Shown here piece after piece: positions 51,173-59,762 of a stretch of 64,000 nt of DNA (position 1 is the first letter of the stretch; each line of letters starts with the position of its first letter). The stretch is from JBATTK01 sp049670505. Its GTDB lineage: Bacteria; Bacteroidota; Bacteroidia; Flavobacteriales; Flavobacteriaceae. The notes under the pieces were generated by a model. The model saw nothing but the letters and a program-made list of their open reading frames with translations, made no database searches and was not told where the DNA came from. The stretch covers positions 1-64,000 of the forward strand of contig JBATTK010000148.1 in the NCBI GenBank assembly GCA_049670505.1, given 5' to 3'. Position numbers and translations under genes: made by a program.

Positions 51173-52606
51173 CTAGCGATCGTTATGTACGACCAATCCC
51201 ATTTTTTTGCCTTTTTGGAGCATGTAGGCATGGGCCGCGCTATATTCATTGGGTATATCGCCCTCCAAAATGGCCTCTTTAATAGCGTCCTTTATGATCC
51301 CGATTTCTTTGGAAGGTCTTAGGTCAAAAGTTGTCATAATCTCTTCTCCGCTTATTGGAGGTTGAAAATTCCGTACGTGATCCCGTTCCTCAACCTCGAC
51401 TATTTTTTGACGGACCAGTTTAAAATTGTTTTTATAAAGTCTTTGTTTTCTGGAATTTTTAGTGGTGATATCCGCTTCGCACATCGTCATCAGGTCGTCT
51501 ACAAAATCACCCGCATCAAAAATAAGCCTGCGAACCGCAGAATCGGTTACATAGTTTTGGGATAACACAATGGGCCGGGAGCTCATCAACACCATTTTTT
51601 GAACAAATTTCATTTTGTCGTTTAAGGGCATTCGGAGCCTTTTAAACAGTTTATAGACCATTTTGGAACCTACAAATTCATGCGCATGAAAGGTCCATCC
51701 TAATTTTTTATCAAATCTTTTGGTCGGTGCTTTCCCTATATCGTGTAATAGTGCGGCCCAACGAAGCCATAGATTATCTGTATGCGGGGCAATATTATCT
51801 ACAACTTCCAGTGTATGCCAGAAATTATCCTTGTGACGTTGTCCCTCCACTTCCTCTATGCCTTCCAAAGCGGTAAGCTCCGGTAAAATATAATTCAACA
51901 GACCGGTTTTATGTAATAATGCAAAACCTATGGATGGTTTCTTACTTGTTAGGATTTTATGGAGTTCTTCTACTATTCGTTCTTCGGAGATGATTTTAAT
52001 ACGCTCTTTGTTCGCTGTTATGGCCTTCAACGAATCGGGGGATATGGTAAAGTTAAGTTGGGTAGCAAAACGTACGGCCCGCATCATTCTCAAGGGGTCA
52101 TCGGAAAATGTAATTCCAGGTTCCAAGGGGGTACGTAAAATTTTTTCCCCTAAATCCTCCATTCCCCCAAAAGGATCTACCAAGGTCCCGTAATCCGTAT
52201 CATTAAGGGAGAGCGCCAAAGTATTGATAGTAAAATCCCTTCGCCTTTGGTCATCTTCCATAGTACCGTTCTCTACAGCGGGTTTTCTACTTTTTGGATC
52301 ATAACTTTCCTTTCTGGCACCCACAAACTCCAATTCAATACCCTTATGTTTGATCATAGCGGTACCAAAGTTCTTGAATATGGAGATATCCTGTTTGCCC
52401 GGTAACATAGCCGCTACTTTTTTAGCGAGCGTTATGCCACTACCTACCGCAACGATATCTATATCTTTTGGAGTACCTCTTTTAAGAAGAAAATCCCTGA
52501 CAAATCCTCCAATTACATAACAATCCATTGAAAGCTCCGAGGCAGATTTTGCAATGATGGAAAATATAGGGTCCTGTAGTGCTTCCTTATAAGCTTCTTT
52601 CGTCAT
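51173..52606 (-). CDS. CCA tRNA nucleotidyltransferase with HD domain
   Basis: Adds or repairs the 3' CCA end of tRNAs. The 477-residue protein has the nucleotidyltransferase head (GGFVRDFLLKRGTPKDIDIVAVGSG with the D-x-D metal motif, RRDFTINTLAL), the tRNA-binding neck and body (DPLRMMRAVRFATQLNF, LLHKTGLLNYILPEL), and a C-terminal HD hydrolase domain (LLHDIGKAPTKRF) with a HAHEF motif. Second gene of an operon: it starts one base after the stop of the L-threonylcarbamoyladenylate synthase gene. Confidence 0.96.
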   Translation of the reverse strand: MTKEAYKEALQDPIFSIIAKSASELSMDCYVIGGFVRDFLLKRGTPKDIDIVAVGSGITLAKKVAAMLPGKQDISIFKNFGTAMIKHKGIELEFVGARKESYDPKSRKPAVENGTMEDDQRRRDFTINTLALSLNDTDYGTLVDPFGGMEDLGEKILRTPLEPGITFSDDPLRMMRAVRFATQLNFTISPDSLKAITANKERIKIISEERIVEELHKILTSKKPSIGFALLHKTGLLNYILPELTALEGIEEVEGQRHKDNFWHTLEVVDNIAPHTDNLWLRWAALLHDIGKAPTKRFDKKLGWTFHAHEFVGSKMVYKLFKRLRMPLNDKMKFVQKMVLMSSRPIVLSQNYVTDSAVRRLIFDAGDFVDDLMTMCEADITTKNSRKQRLYKNNFKLVRQKIVEVEERDHVRNFQPPISGEEIMTTFDLRPSKEIGIIKDAIKEAILEGDIPNEYSAAHAYMLQKGKKMGLVVHNDR

Positions 52607-52607
52607 T

Positions 52608-53168
52608 TTATTCCCTAATCACTTTAACACTCCCGTCATTACCCAGTTTTATAATGGCCGAGGGAGAACTTTTCTGTATATCACGCTCCAAATTTACCAC
52701 ATAGTCCACACCTTTTAAAATTTGCCCATCTATTTCTTTGAAACTTTTAGGTGTAGGTTGTCCACCAATATTTGCCGATGTGGATACAATCGGTTTTTTG
52801 AATTTCTTGATGAGGTACTGACAAAACTTGTCCTTAGCGACCCTAATGGCCAAGGTGTTGTCTTCTGCTATAAGATTCTTGGCAACCCCTTTGGGATTGT
52901 CATAGACAATGGAAGTGGGTTTGGTCGCCAAGTCCATAATATCATAAGCAACCTCTGGAATGTTCTTAATATGCTGTTCCAACATAAAATCATCGGCCAC
53001 TAAGCATATCATCGTTTTTGAGCTCGCTCTTTCCTTTAAGGTATATATTTTATTTATGGCATCTTCGTTGGTAGCATCACAACCTATGCCCCAGACGGTA
53101 TCCGTAGGATATAGGATAAGCCCTCCATTGGAGAGTACTTCCAAACAACTGTTTATTTCGTTGGTCAT
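52608..53168 (-). CDS. L-threonylcarbamoyladenylate synthase (Sua5/YrdC/YciO family)
   Basis: Makes threonylcarbamoyl-AMP for the t6A37 modification of ANN-decoding tRNAs. The YrdC fold is intact: GGLILYPTDTVWGIGCDA, KERASSKTMICLV (substrate pocket KxR), IVSTSANIGGQPTPKS. About 186 residues from the ATG at 53168. A longer frame from 53216 adds MNYWPNYYLCTLFATA, which lies across a -7 element at 53188-53195 and is not part of the family. Forms an operon with the following CCA tRNA nucleotidyltransferase gene, both acting on tRNA. Confidence 0.93.
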   Translation of the reverse strand: MTNEINSCLEVLSNGGLILYPTDTVWGIGCDATNEDAINKIYTLKERASSKTMICLVADDFMLEQHIKNIPEVAYDIMDLATKPTSIVYDNPKGVAKNLIAEDNTLAIRVAKDKFCQYLIKKFKKPIVSTSANIGGQPTPKSFKEIDGQILKGVDYVVNLERDIQKSSPSAIIKLGNDGSVKVIRE

Positions 53169-53187
53169 AGCGGTAGCAAATAATGTA

Positions 53188-53195
53188 CAAAGATA
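53188..53195 (-). promoter_or_regulatory. -7 promoter element of the L-threonylcarbamoyladenylate synthase gene
   Basis: Minus-strand TATCTTTG fits TAnnTTTG and lies inside the longest open frame, supporting the shorter start at 53168. Confidence 0.5.
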
Positions 53196-53242
53196 ATAGT
53201 TTGGCCAATAATTCACATAGGTTTCAGGAGTAGGAACACTTC

Positions 53243-54064
53243 TTATATTTGAAGATCAAAATAGCTGCTTACCGCCGACCATTGCACTCTATTTTTGTCT
53301 TGGTCTACATTCCCTTTTTTAAGGGATTGGGTTTGGGATGCAAGAATAGGAATGGGGGGATGGGCAGGCGCATTGTTAGCCTGTATACTTAGGGTTCCTT
53401 TTAACAGGGACATGGCCTTAAACCAGAGATCGTCCGCTTTTGGGGCCAACTTTAGGAATAGATCTACATCGGTCGTTTTTTCTGAAAGTGTATGGGGAGG
53501 ATATAGAACTCCTCCTGCACCTATTGGAATAACCGCTCTTTGGTTAAAGGGACTTTCTTCCGTGTACACCCATTGTTTATAGGGCAATAAATTCCCTTGG
53601 GCATCATAGCGGATAAAACGGGTTTGATTTGCAATGATCGTGTTTGGATTTTTTAGGTGTTCCGTATAGAGTGATTGCGCCCAATCCCTGGCATAGATTA
53701 AATCATCATCACAGGTAATAATGGTCTCTTCCGGAAAAGAATCCAAGGCATGTATCAACTTTCTATGGGAACAGCTAAGATGGGAAAATCGAATCTCAAA
53801 AGTAGCTCCTTCCAATTTTCTTAATCTCCCGGGGATACTATTTTTAAGGCTATCGTTCAACCAAAGTATTATTTTTTTTGGTCCTACCTCTTGATCCATA
53901 ATACTTCGAATTACGATATGGACAAGATTCAGTCTAGAGGGTATGGAGGTAAGGGAAACAATTATTGGGATTTCCCTTTTTTTGTTCACTTTTAATTTTT
54001 TAGCGGATAGCGATAGTAATCTTAAAGAATGAAAAATTGATACGGGAATTTCTTTTATCTTCAT
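53243..54064 (-). CDS. Glycosyltransferase-like protein (GT2-type fold)
   Basis: A 273-residue cytoplasmic protein resembling a family-2 glycosyltransferase. PIIVSLTSIPSRLNLVHIVIRSIMDQEVGPKKIILWLND is the nucleotide-sugar half, and TIITCDDDLIYARDW provides the DxD metal motif (Asp119-121). Such SLTSIPSRL proteins are found in capsule and lipopolysaccharide clusters, though the donor cannot be told. The gene is alone on its strand; a -7-like element sits at 54137-54144, 73 bases upstream. Neighbouring glycosyltransferases suggest a joint surface-glycan role. Confidence 0.85.
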   Translation of the reverse strand: MKIKEIPVSIFHSLRLLSLSAKKLKVNKKREIPIIVSLTSIPSRLNLVHIVIRSIMDQEVGPKKIILWLNDSLKNSIPGRLRKLEGATFEIRFSHLSCSHRKLIHALDSFPEETIITCDDDLIYARDWAQSLYTEHLKNPNTIIANQTRFIRYDAQGNLLPYKQWVYTEESPFNQRAVIPIGAGGVLYPPHTLSEKTTDVDLFLKLAPKADDLWFKAMSLLKGTLSIQANNAPAHPPIPILASQTQSLKKGNVDQDKNRVQWSAVSSYFDLQI

Positions 54065-54136
54065 CTAAATACGTATAAAACTAACCGATTTTTGGTATAT
54101 TTCGCTTTGCTTTTAAAATCAATATCGATATCCGAT

Positions 54137-54144
54137 CAAAGATA
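54137..54144 (-). promoter_or_regulatory. -7 promoter element of the GT2-type gene
   Basis: Minus-strand TATCTTTG fits TAnnTTTG, about 73 bases before the start codon; tentative because of the long leader. Confidence 0.4.
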
Positions 54145-54160
54145 TACAATAAGAGTTTTA

Positions 54161-54168
54161 TATTTTTG
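54161..54168 (+). promoter_or_regulatory. -7 promoter element of the glycosyltransferase at 54174
   Basis: TATTTTTG ends only five bases before the ATG at 54174, so either the mRNA is nearly leaderless or translation starts at the internal ATG at 54189. Confidence 0.5.
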
Positions 54169-54173
54169 TTCCT

Positions 54174-55007
54174 ATGATCCAAAATACTATGGAGAGTCCC
54201 AAAATATCCATTATTGTAAGTACCTATAATTCTGAGGAATGGTTGAAAAAAGTATTATGGGGTTTTAATTGCCAGACCTTCAAGGATTTTGAAGTAGTAA
54301 TTGCGGACGATGGTTCCGGACCCAAGACCAGGGAATTGCTCGAAGAAATGCAAAAGGAGGTCTTTTACAATATCATACATGTTTGGCAAGAAGATGACGG
54401 ATTTCAAAAATCCAGAATATTGAATAAGTCCGTAATCGCCTGTAGCGCTGATTATATTATTATGACGGATGGGGATTGTATACCAAGAGAGGACTTTGTT
54501 GAAGTACACTATATAAACAAAGAAAGTGGATATTTCATTTCTGGGGGTTATTATATGTTGCCAATGAATATCTCCAAGATGATTACTTTAAAGGACATAG
54601 AGGAGCAAAACTGTTTTAATATCCATTGGTTGAAGGATAAGGGAATCCCCAAGACATTTAAGAATAACAAACTTACCGCACGGGGTTTAATATCTACTTT
54701 TTTCAACACCTTTACGACTACCAATGCAAGCTGGAACGGTCATAATTCTTCCGGATGGAAAAAAGACATCTTCAATGTCAATGGTTTTGATGAGCGTATG
54801 CAATATGGTGGTCAGGATCGCGAATTAGGGGAGCGACTTTTCAATTTTGGAATCAAGTCCAAACAGTTACGTTATAGTGCCGTTTGTGTACATTTAGATC
54901 ATAAGAGAGGGTATAGGACTCCCGAATCTATTGCTAAAAATCTGAATATTAGAAAAACGGTTAAAAGGGAACAGGCGGTTTGGACGCATTACGGCATCAA
55001 CAAGTAA
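54174..55007 (+). CDS. Glycosyltransferase family 2
   Basis: A 277-residue GT-A glycosyltransferase. The nucleotide-sugar site is ISIIVSTYNSEEWLKKVLWGFNCQTFKDFEVVIADDGSG and the metal motif is YIIMTDGDCIPRED. The C-terminal acceptor part contains NASWNGHNSSGWKKDIFNVNGFDERMQYGGQDRELGERLF, like the galactosyltransferase-type C-terminal domain (Glyco_transf_7C). Two ATGs compete: 54174 or 54189 (MESPKISIIV); the second fits the promoter better. Convergent with, and overlapping by 19 bases, the next glycosyltransferase. Confidence 0.92.
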   Translation: MIQNTMESPKISIIVSTYNSEEWLKKVLWGFNCQTFKDFEVVIADDGSGPKTRELLEEMQKEVFYNIIHVWQEDDGFQKSRILNKSVIACSADYIIMTDGDCIPREDFVEVHYINKESGYFISGGYYMLPMNISKMITLKDIEEQNCFNIHWLKDKGIPKTFKNNKLTARGLISTFFNTFTTTNASWNGHNSSGWKKDIFNVNGFDERMQYGGQDRELGERLFNFGIKSKQLRYSAVCVHLDHKRGYRTPESIAKNLNIRKTVKREQAVWTHYGINK

Positions 55008-55783
55008 TAGGCCAATTCATTTTTCTTTTCCAAACTTTTTAATTCGTTATATCTTTCAAAGTCTCCCAAAGCATTTAGATAACAGATAATAACTCCTTTT
55101 TTTCCATCCAATATGCCCAATCTGAGGATATAATGGTTGAAAAACTTCCAAAACGGTTTCAAAACAAGAAACAAATAATTGAACCTTCTTTCCCTAAAAA
55201 AATCCTCTTTTGCCTTTAATCTGCCGTATTTCAGCATTTTACTTTTGTAATCTTCGTAATTTTTATAGCAATAATGGATTAACTTTTCTCCTAATATTCC
55301 ATCCTTACCATTTACTTCCAAGGTCTCATGGACAATTTTTTTATCAGAAAATTTTACTTTACTTTTTCTGAACAGGCGATAGTTTTTATCCGTCTGCCAT
55401 CCACTAAAATGAAGCAACTTATTTTGAAACATAAAACTTCTATAGAACCAATATGCTACGCAGTCCGTGTTATTTTTTACCGTATCAAGAATTTCGAATT
55501 TAAGTTTTTCCGGCACCACTTCGTCCGCATCCGGGAACAGGACCCAATCGTGCGAAGCTTGTTTTAATGCAAAGGATTTTTGTAATGTGAAATTTTCGAA
55601 GGGGTTTTGTAAAACCGTAATCTTGGGATGGTTCGTTAAATATTCATAGGTCCCATCGGTACTATATGAATCTACAACTATGATTTCATCGGCAAATGAA
55701 ATGGACTCTATACATCTTTCAATATAACCCATCTCGTTGTAGGTAATGATAACTGCCGATATTTTATTGTCTGGGTTACTCAT
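54989..55783 (-). CDS. Glycosyltransferase family 2 (WaaE/KdtX-like, LPS core type)
   Basis: A 264-residue GT-A enzyme. The N-terminus ISAVIITYNEMGYIERCIESISFADEIIVVDSYSTDGT is the hallmark of the WaaE/KdtX-like beta-glycosyltransferases that add to lipopolysaccharide inner core. FPDADEVVPEKL carries the DxD motif. The middle (HFSGWQTDKNYRLFRKSKVKF) is likewise conserved. Convergent with the previous gene and divergent from the methyltransferase-like gene; -7 element TACTTTTG at 55817-55824. Confidence 0.93.
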   Translation of the reverse strand: MSNPDNKISAVIITYNEMGYIERCIESISFADEIIVVDSYSTDGTYEYLTNHPKITVLQNPFENFTLQKSFALKQASHDWVLFPDADEVVPEKLKFEILDTVKNNTDCVAYWFYRSFMFQNKLLHFSGWQTDKNYRLFRKSKVKFSDKKIVHETLEVNGKDGILGEKLIHYCYKNYEDYKSKMLKYGRLKAKEDFFRERRFNYLFLVLKPFWKFFNHYILRLGILDGKKGVIICYLNALGDFERYNELKSLEKKNELAYYLLMP

Positions 55784-55816
55784 TAATCTTTTTTAAGTAG
55801 GCTTTAAAGCGTATTA

Positions 55817-55824
55817 CAAAAGTA
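55817..55824 (-). promoter_or_regulatory. -7 promoter element of the WaaE-like gene
   Basis: Minus-strand TACTTTTG, a match to TAnnTTTG, 33 bases before the start codon. Confidence 0.45.
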
Positions 55825-56056
55825 TAACAAAAAAAATAGGAAAAAATTATGTTACGGGTTAAAATTCTTACATTTTCAAAAAATTATTACTTTATAAAGT
55901 GGGCTGTTCATAAGTTGTAGATTCCTTAAAGGAAACGGTTTTTTAATCAGACTTTTTTAATGGGTAAAGTTAGAATTCAATAGGGTAAACTTTTACGGTA
56001 GGTTTGTTAATTGTGGTCATTGTTAGTATATTGACGCCAATGATAAAGTGGGTTTT

Positions 56057-56719
56057 ATGAATTATGTATTTTGGGTTTTGGCCCTGTCGGTTATAGGGTT
56101 TTTTATAGGAAAGTTTATAAAGCACAAATCCCTATATCCTTTTATGCCGTTCCAATATGATTTTAGGAAAAGGAGGGGTACCTTTCAAAAAACGTTGGAA
56201 CTGCTAGATCGAACAAAAGCGAGGGTAATTATAGAAACTGGTACTTCCAGAGAGGGCCTTCATGGGGCCAAAAGTAATGGCGCGGCTACAATTGTGTTCG
56301 GCAAATGGGCCAAGTTGAACAATGCGATCTTACATTCCGTGGATATTAGCGAAAAATCCGTAGCTGCTGCACAAAAGGAAGTGGACAAGCAGGGATTGAA
56401 TGCTTATGTACGGATACATTTATCCGATTCGCTACTTTTTTTGAAGGCATTCAAAGAGCCAGTGGATTTCCTGTATTTGGATAGTTATGATTATAGTAAT
56501 GATTTGGAAGTACAGCTTAAAAGTCAACTGCATCACTTGGAGGAATTTAAGATTATAGAAGACCAACTGCATCAAAAAACTATTGTGCTTATAGATGATT
56601 GTGATCTTCCCAATGGGGGGAAAGGTAAGATGGTTGTGGAGTACATGCTACAAAAAGACTGGAAAATTCTAATACAGGCCTACCAGATCTTACTGGTTCG
56701 CAAGGACTTTGTTTGCTAA
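56057..56719 (+). CDS. Membrane-anchored SAM-methyltransferase-like (CmcI-type) protein
   Basis: A 220-residue protein with an N-terminal membrane anchor (YVFWVLALSVIGFFIGKFI) and a Rossmann-like methyltransferase core: VIIETGTSREGLHG (motif I variant), LHSVDISEKSVAAAQ (acidic motif II), VDFLYLDSYDYSND (motif IV), VLIDDC (metal-site Asp-Asp). This resembles the CmcI/cephalosporin-hydroxylase group of O-methyltransferases. The start is taken at the ATG at 56057, not the GTG at 56048. Its end overlaps the convergent heptosyltransferase-like gene by 30 bases. Possible role: modifying a surface sugar. Confidence 0.8.
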   Translation: MNYVFWVLALSVIGFFIGKFIKHKSLYPFMPFQYDFRKRRGTFQKTLELLDRTKARVIIETGTSREGLHGAKSNGAATIVFGKWAKLNNAILHSVDISEKSVAAAQKEVDKQGLNAYVRIHLSDSLLFLKAFKEPVDFLYLDSYDYSNDLEVQLKSQLHHLEEFKIIEDQLHQKTIVLIDDCDLPNGGKGKMVVEYMLQKDWKILIQAYQILLVRKDFVC

Positions 56720-57763
56720 AAAGCCTTCCAGTTTATCCAATAGGAGGCTAGGTGTAAAGAGTGGATATAGCTCAAGGGATTCTTGCTTTAGTTCTTTTTT
56801 GGATTTTCCCTGTATTTTCTCCGGCATAAAATCATTTAGATGTACGGCAACATTGTTTTGATCGCTAAAGATATCCCAGGCTAGTTTGGTAATCCAAGGG
56901 GAGAATATGCTAAATGTGGGTATATCCAAGGCCTTGGCCATATTAATGGCGCCCCCCTCGTTGCCAATGATGGCATCACAATGGTGTAACAAGGCTAGAA
57001 AGGAACGTAACGATTTTGCAAAAGCATCGAATTTAATATGTTTTTTGGTGCCGATCGCACACCGATCATATAGTTCTTTTGCTTCCACATATTGGCTGGG
57101 GATATAATTAAACAGTAAAGTGGCATCCGTTTTTTCTGCGATATGGTCAATTACCTCGGCCATGTAGGGCAAAGGATATGTTTTGTTTTTTCCACTTCCC
57201 AAAATACTTAACATCAGTATCGGTTTGGCGAAATCTATGGAATGGGATTCTAAAAATTTTTTAGCGCCCGCTATTTCTTGATCCGTTAAATAGATGACCG
57301 GTTTTTTTACGGTTTCTTCCAAGGTGGGTATAATCGGGGCTAAAAACAACAATCGATCTTCAATGGCATAGCCGACTCCCATGTCTCTTTTTTTTTGCTT
57401 GGTGATATGATGGGTGTACACAAAATTGGTATACCATTTCTTATGGGATACTTTGATAGGAGCTTTTGAAAAAAGACTGACTAAATTACTTTCCAACTTG
57501 CCATATACATCTATCACCGCTTGATATTTCTCTTTTCGGATGCCTTTTAAAAACGCATAAAACGCTAGTCTATTTTTTTTATATTCCGCTTTAAAGTAAA
57601 CAATGCGGTCTATGTAGGGATTATTTACAACAACCGCTTCCGTATGGTTATTGATCAAGTAATGTACTTCCGAATCCGGAAGGTTCTTTTTAATGTTTTC
57701 GCATAGGATACTACTGATCAATACATCGCCTATCATTTTTTGTTGAATGATCAATATCTTCAT
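56690..57763 (-). CDS. Glycosyltransferase family 9 (heptosyltransferase-like)
   Basis: A 357-residue GT-B glycosyltransferase of the ADP-heptose:LPS heptosyltransferase family. N-terminal LIIQQKMIGDVLISSILCENIKKNLPDSEVHYL and C-terminal HHCDAIIGNEGGAINMAKALDIPTFSIFSPW (donor-binding GG and SP motifs) are conserved. Likely adds a sugar to the lipopolysaccharide core. It starts 18 bases after the dapD stop, so it is co-transcribed with it, and overlaps the convergent methyltransferase-like gene. Confidence 0.93.
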   Translation of the reverse strand: MKILIIQQKMIGDVLISSILCENIKKNLPDSEVHYLINNHTEAVVVNNPYIDRIVYFKAEYKKNRLAFYAFLKGIRKEKYQAVIDVYGKLESNLVSLFSKAPIKVSHKKWYTNFVYTHHITKQKKRDMGVGYAIEDRLLFLAPIIPTLEETVKKPVIYLTDQEIAGAKKFLESHSIDFAKPILMLSILGSGKNKTYPLPYMAEVIDHIAEKTDATLLFNYIPSQYVEAKELYDRCAIGTKKHIKFDAFAKSLRSFLALLHHCDAIIGNEGGAINMAKALDIPTFSIFSPWITKLAWDIFSDQNNVAVHLNDFMPEKIQGKSKKELKQESLELYPLFTPSLLLDKLEGFLANKVLANQ

Positions 57764-57781
57764 AGGGTCAATATCTGAAAT

Positions 57782-58597
57782 CTATACCGCTACATCATAT
57801 TCCCTTAGCGCATCGTTAAGGGATGTTTTCTTGTTGGTACTTTCCTTGCGTTTGCCAATGATCAAGGCGCAGGGAACATTGTAATCGCCCGCAGGGAATT
57901 TTTTGGTGTAACTACCGGGAATCACTACGGACCTTGCCGGAACCAGCCCTTTTCTTTCTACCGCTGTGTCACCGGTAACATCAATAATCTTAGTAGATGC
58001 GGTAAGCACTACATTGGCGCCAAGTACGGCTTCTTTTTCCACACGGACACCTTCCACTACAATACAACGAGAACCTATAAAAGCATTGTCCTCAATAATT
58101 ACAGGGGCTGCTTGTAAGGGTTCTAGAACACCTCCAATGCCCACTCCGCCGCTTAAATGTACGTTTTTTCCAATTTGCGCACAGCTACCCACGGTGGCCC
58201 AAGTATCTACCATAGTGCCTTCGTCTACGTAAGCTCCTATGTTTACATAACTGGGCATTAAAATGGTGCCTGGAGAAATATAAGCTCCGTGTCTTGCCAC
58301 GGCATGGGGGACTACGCGAATTCCTTTTTCCCGATACCCTCTTTTTAAGGGTATTTTATCGTGATATTCAAAAATTCCCGTTTCCCAAGTTTCCATTTTT
58401 TGGATAGGGAAATACAAGACCACACCCTTTTTTACCCACTCGTTGATTTGCCAACCATCGTTGGTAGGTTCTGCACAACGTAGTGTCCCCATGTCTATAA
58501 GGTCTATTACTTTCCGTATGGCATCTTGGGTCTTACTTTCTTTTAATAATGCTCTATTGTCCCAAGCTTTTTCTATAGTGTGTTGTAATTCGGTCAT
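57782..58597 (-). CDS. dapD: Tetrahydrodipicolinate N-succinyltransferase
   Basis: Succinylates tetrahydrodipicolinate in the lysine/diaminopimelate pathway, feeding both lysine and peptidoglycan. The 271-residue left-handed beta-helix enzyme has LRCAEPTNDGWQINEWVKKGVVLYFP at the N-terminus and hexapeptide repeats (GTILMPSYVNIGAYVDEGTMVDTWATVGSCAQIGKNVHLSGGVGIGG, AFIGSRCIVVEGVRVEKEAVLGANVVL). Length is standard. Divergent from ruvX with a shared intergenic space holding promoters for both; upstream of the heptosyltransferase-like gene in an operon. Confidence 0.97.
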   Translation of the reverse strand: MTELQHTIEKAWDNRALLKESKTQDAIRKVIDLIDMGTLRCAEPTNDGWQINEWVKKGVVLYFPIQKMETWETGIFEYHDKIPLKRGYREKGIRVVPHAVARHGAYISPGTILMPSYVNIGAYVDEGTMVDTWATVGSCAQIGKNVHLSGGVGIGGVLEPLQAAPVIIEDNAFIGSRCIVVEGVRVEKEAVLGANVVLTASTKIIDVTGDTAVERKGLVPARSVVIPGSYTKKFPAGDYNVPCALIIGKRKESTNKKTSLNDALREYDVAV

Positions 58598-58616
58598 GTT
58601 TTTGATTAAATTTTAG

Positions 58617-58624
58617 CAAATATA
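58617..58624 (-). promoter_or_regulatory. -7 promoter element of dapD
   Basis: Minus-strand TATATTTG fits TAnnTTTG, 19 bases before the dapD start codon. Confidence 0.55.
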
Positions 58625-58651
58625 AGTTGTAGCCAGTAATAAACGTATCAA

Positions 58652-58684
58652 TTTGATACTTATAACAATTTATGGTTATTTTTG
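58652..58684 (+). promoter_or_regulatory. Promoter of ruvX-def
   Basis: TTTG (58652-58655), 21 bases, TATTTTTG (58677-58684): a full consensus promoter whose -7 element covers the codons just after the first ATG of the ruvX frame (58672). The transcript would start near 58689, past that ATG. Confidence 0.75.
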
Positions 58685-58698
58685 CCAAAAAAATAAAT

Positions 58699-59109
58699 TT
58701 GGGGAGAGTTGTTGCACTGGATTATGGGAAGAGAAGAACAGGGATTGCGGTAACCGATGAATTGCAGATCATTGCTTCCGGACTGACTACTATTGCTACT
58801 AATGAGCTTTTAGGTTTTTTAAAAGACTACGTGAAAGTAGAACAGGTAGACCTATTTGTGATGGGAGAACCCAAACAAATGGATAATACCCCTTCGGAAT
58901 CCGAAGCGTTGATTCAACCTTTTTTGGAAAAAATGCTACGGACTTTCCCAGAAATCCCCATAGAGCGACAAGATGAGCGTTTTACTTCAAAAATGGCTTT
59001 TCAGAGTATGTTGGATAGTGGGGTGAAGAAGAAAAAAAGACGGGATAAAGGTTTGGTAGATGAAATCAGCGCTACCCTAATTTTGCAAGCATATCTAAAT
59101 AGAAAATAA
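58699..59109 (+). CDS. ruvX: Holliday-junction resolvase RuvX (YqgF family)
   Basis: RNase-H-fold nuclease involved in 16S rRNA maturation and possibly Holliday-junction resolution. Motifs: VALDYGKRRTGIAVTD (Asp of the RNase H core), VMGEPKQMD, RQDERFTSKMA, DEISATLILQAYL. The start is placed at the TTG at 58699, giving LGRVVALDYG, the family's N-terminus. The first ATG (58672) adds nine residues, and a consensus promoter overlaps it, so that ATG is not transcribed. 137 residues. Followed six bases later by def. Confidence 0.92.
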   Translation: MGRVVALDYGKRRTGIAVTDELQIIASGLTTIATNELLGFLKDYVKVEQVDLFVMGEPKQMDNTPSESEALIQPFLEKMLRTFPEIPIERQDERFTSKMAFQSMLDSGVKKKKRRDKGLVDEISATLILQAYLNRK

Positions 59110-59114
59110 TAGCA

Positions 59115-59705
59115 ATGACATTACCGATCGTAGCTTATGGTGATCCCGTGTTGAGAAAGGTGGGGAAGCGTATAGATAAAGATCATCTAAAGTTGAATGA
59201 GTTGATTTCCAATATGTGGGAGACAATGTACAATGCCAATGGAGTAGGTTTGGCCGCTCCGCAGATTGGACTTTCCATTCGTTTGTTTCTAGTGGATACT
59301 ACGCCTTTTGCCGATGATGAAGATTTATCGGAAGAGGAGCAAAAGGCCCTCAATGGCTTCAAAAAAGTGTTTATCAATGCCAAAATGATTTCAGAAACCG
59401 GAAAGGAATGGCCTTTTAATGAAGGTTGTTTGAGTATTCCCGATGTGCGGGAGGACGTGCAACGAAAGGACACCATTACCATAAATTATATGGATGAAAG
59501 TTTTGTGGAACACACGGAAACCTACAATGGCCTATTGGCAAGGGTAATTCAGCATGAATATGATCATATAGAAGGTATCTTGTTTACGGACAAGTTGTCT
59601 TCCCTAAAAAAACGATTGTTAAAAGGGAGGCTTTCCAGTATATCCAAAGGAAAGATCAAGGTAGATTATCGAATGCGTTTCCCTGACGTTAAAAAAGGTC
59701 GTTAA
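59115..59705 (+). CDS. def: Peptide deformylase
   Basis: Removes the formyl group from new proteins. All three motifs are present: GVGLAAPQIG (motif 1), EGCLSIP (motif 2, Cys metal ligand) and QHEYDHIEG (motif 3, two His ligands and the catalytic Glu). The 196-residue length is normal for a Bacteroidota deformylase, with a basic C-terminal tail. Co-transcribed with ruvX (five-base gap) and probably the DUF5606 gene. Confidence 0.97.
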   Translation: MTLPIVAYGDPVLRKVGKRIDKDHLKLNELISNMWETMYNANGVGLAAPQIGLSIRLFLVDTTPFADDEDLSEEEQKALNGFKKVFINAKMISETGKEWPFNEGCLSIPDVREDVQRKDTITINYMDESFVEHTETYNGLLARVIQHEYDHIEGILFTDKLSSLKKRLLKGRLSSISKGKIKVDYRMRFPDVKKGR

Positions 59706-59762
59706 ATCGGTTTCTTTATCATGGTAAAAGTGTAATATTGCCGAATTAATTAATAAGAATAC

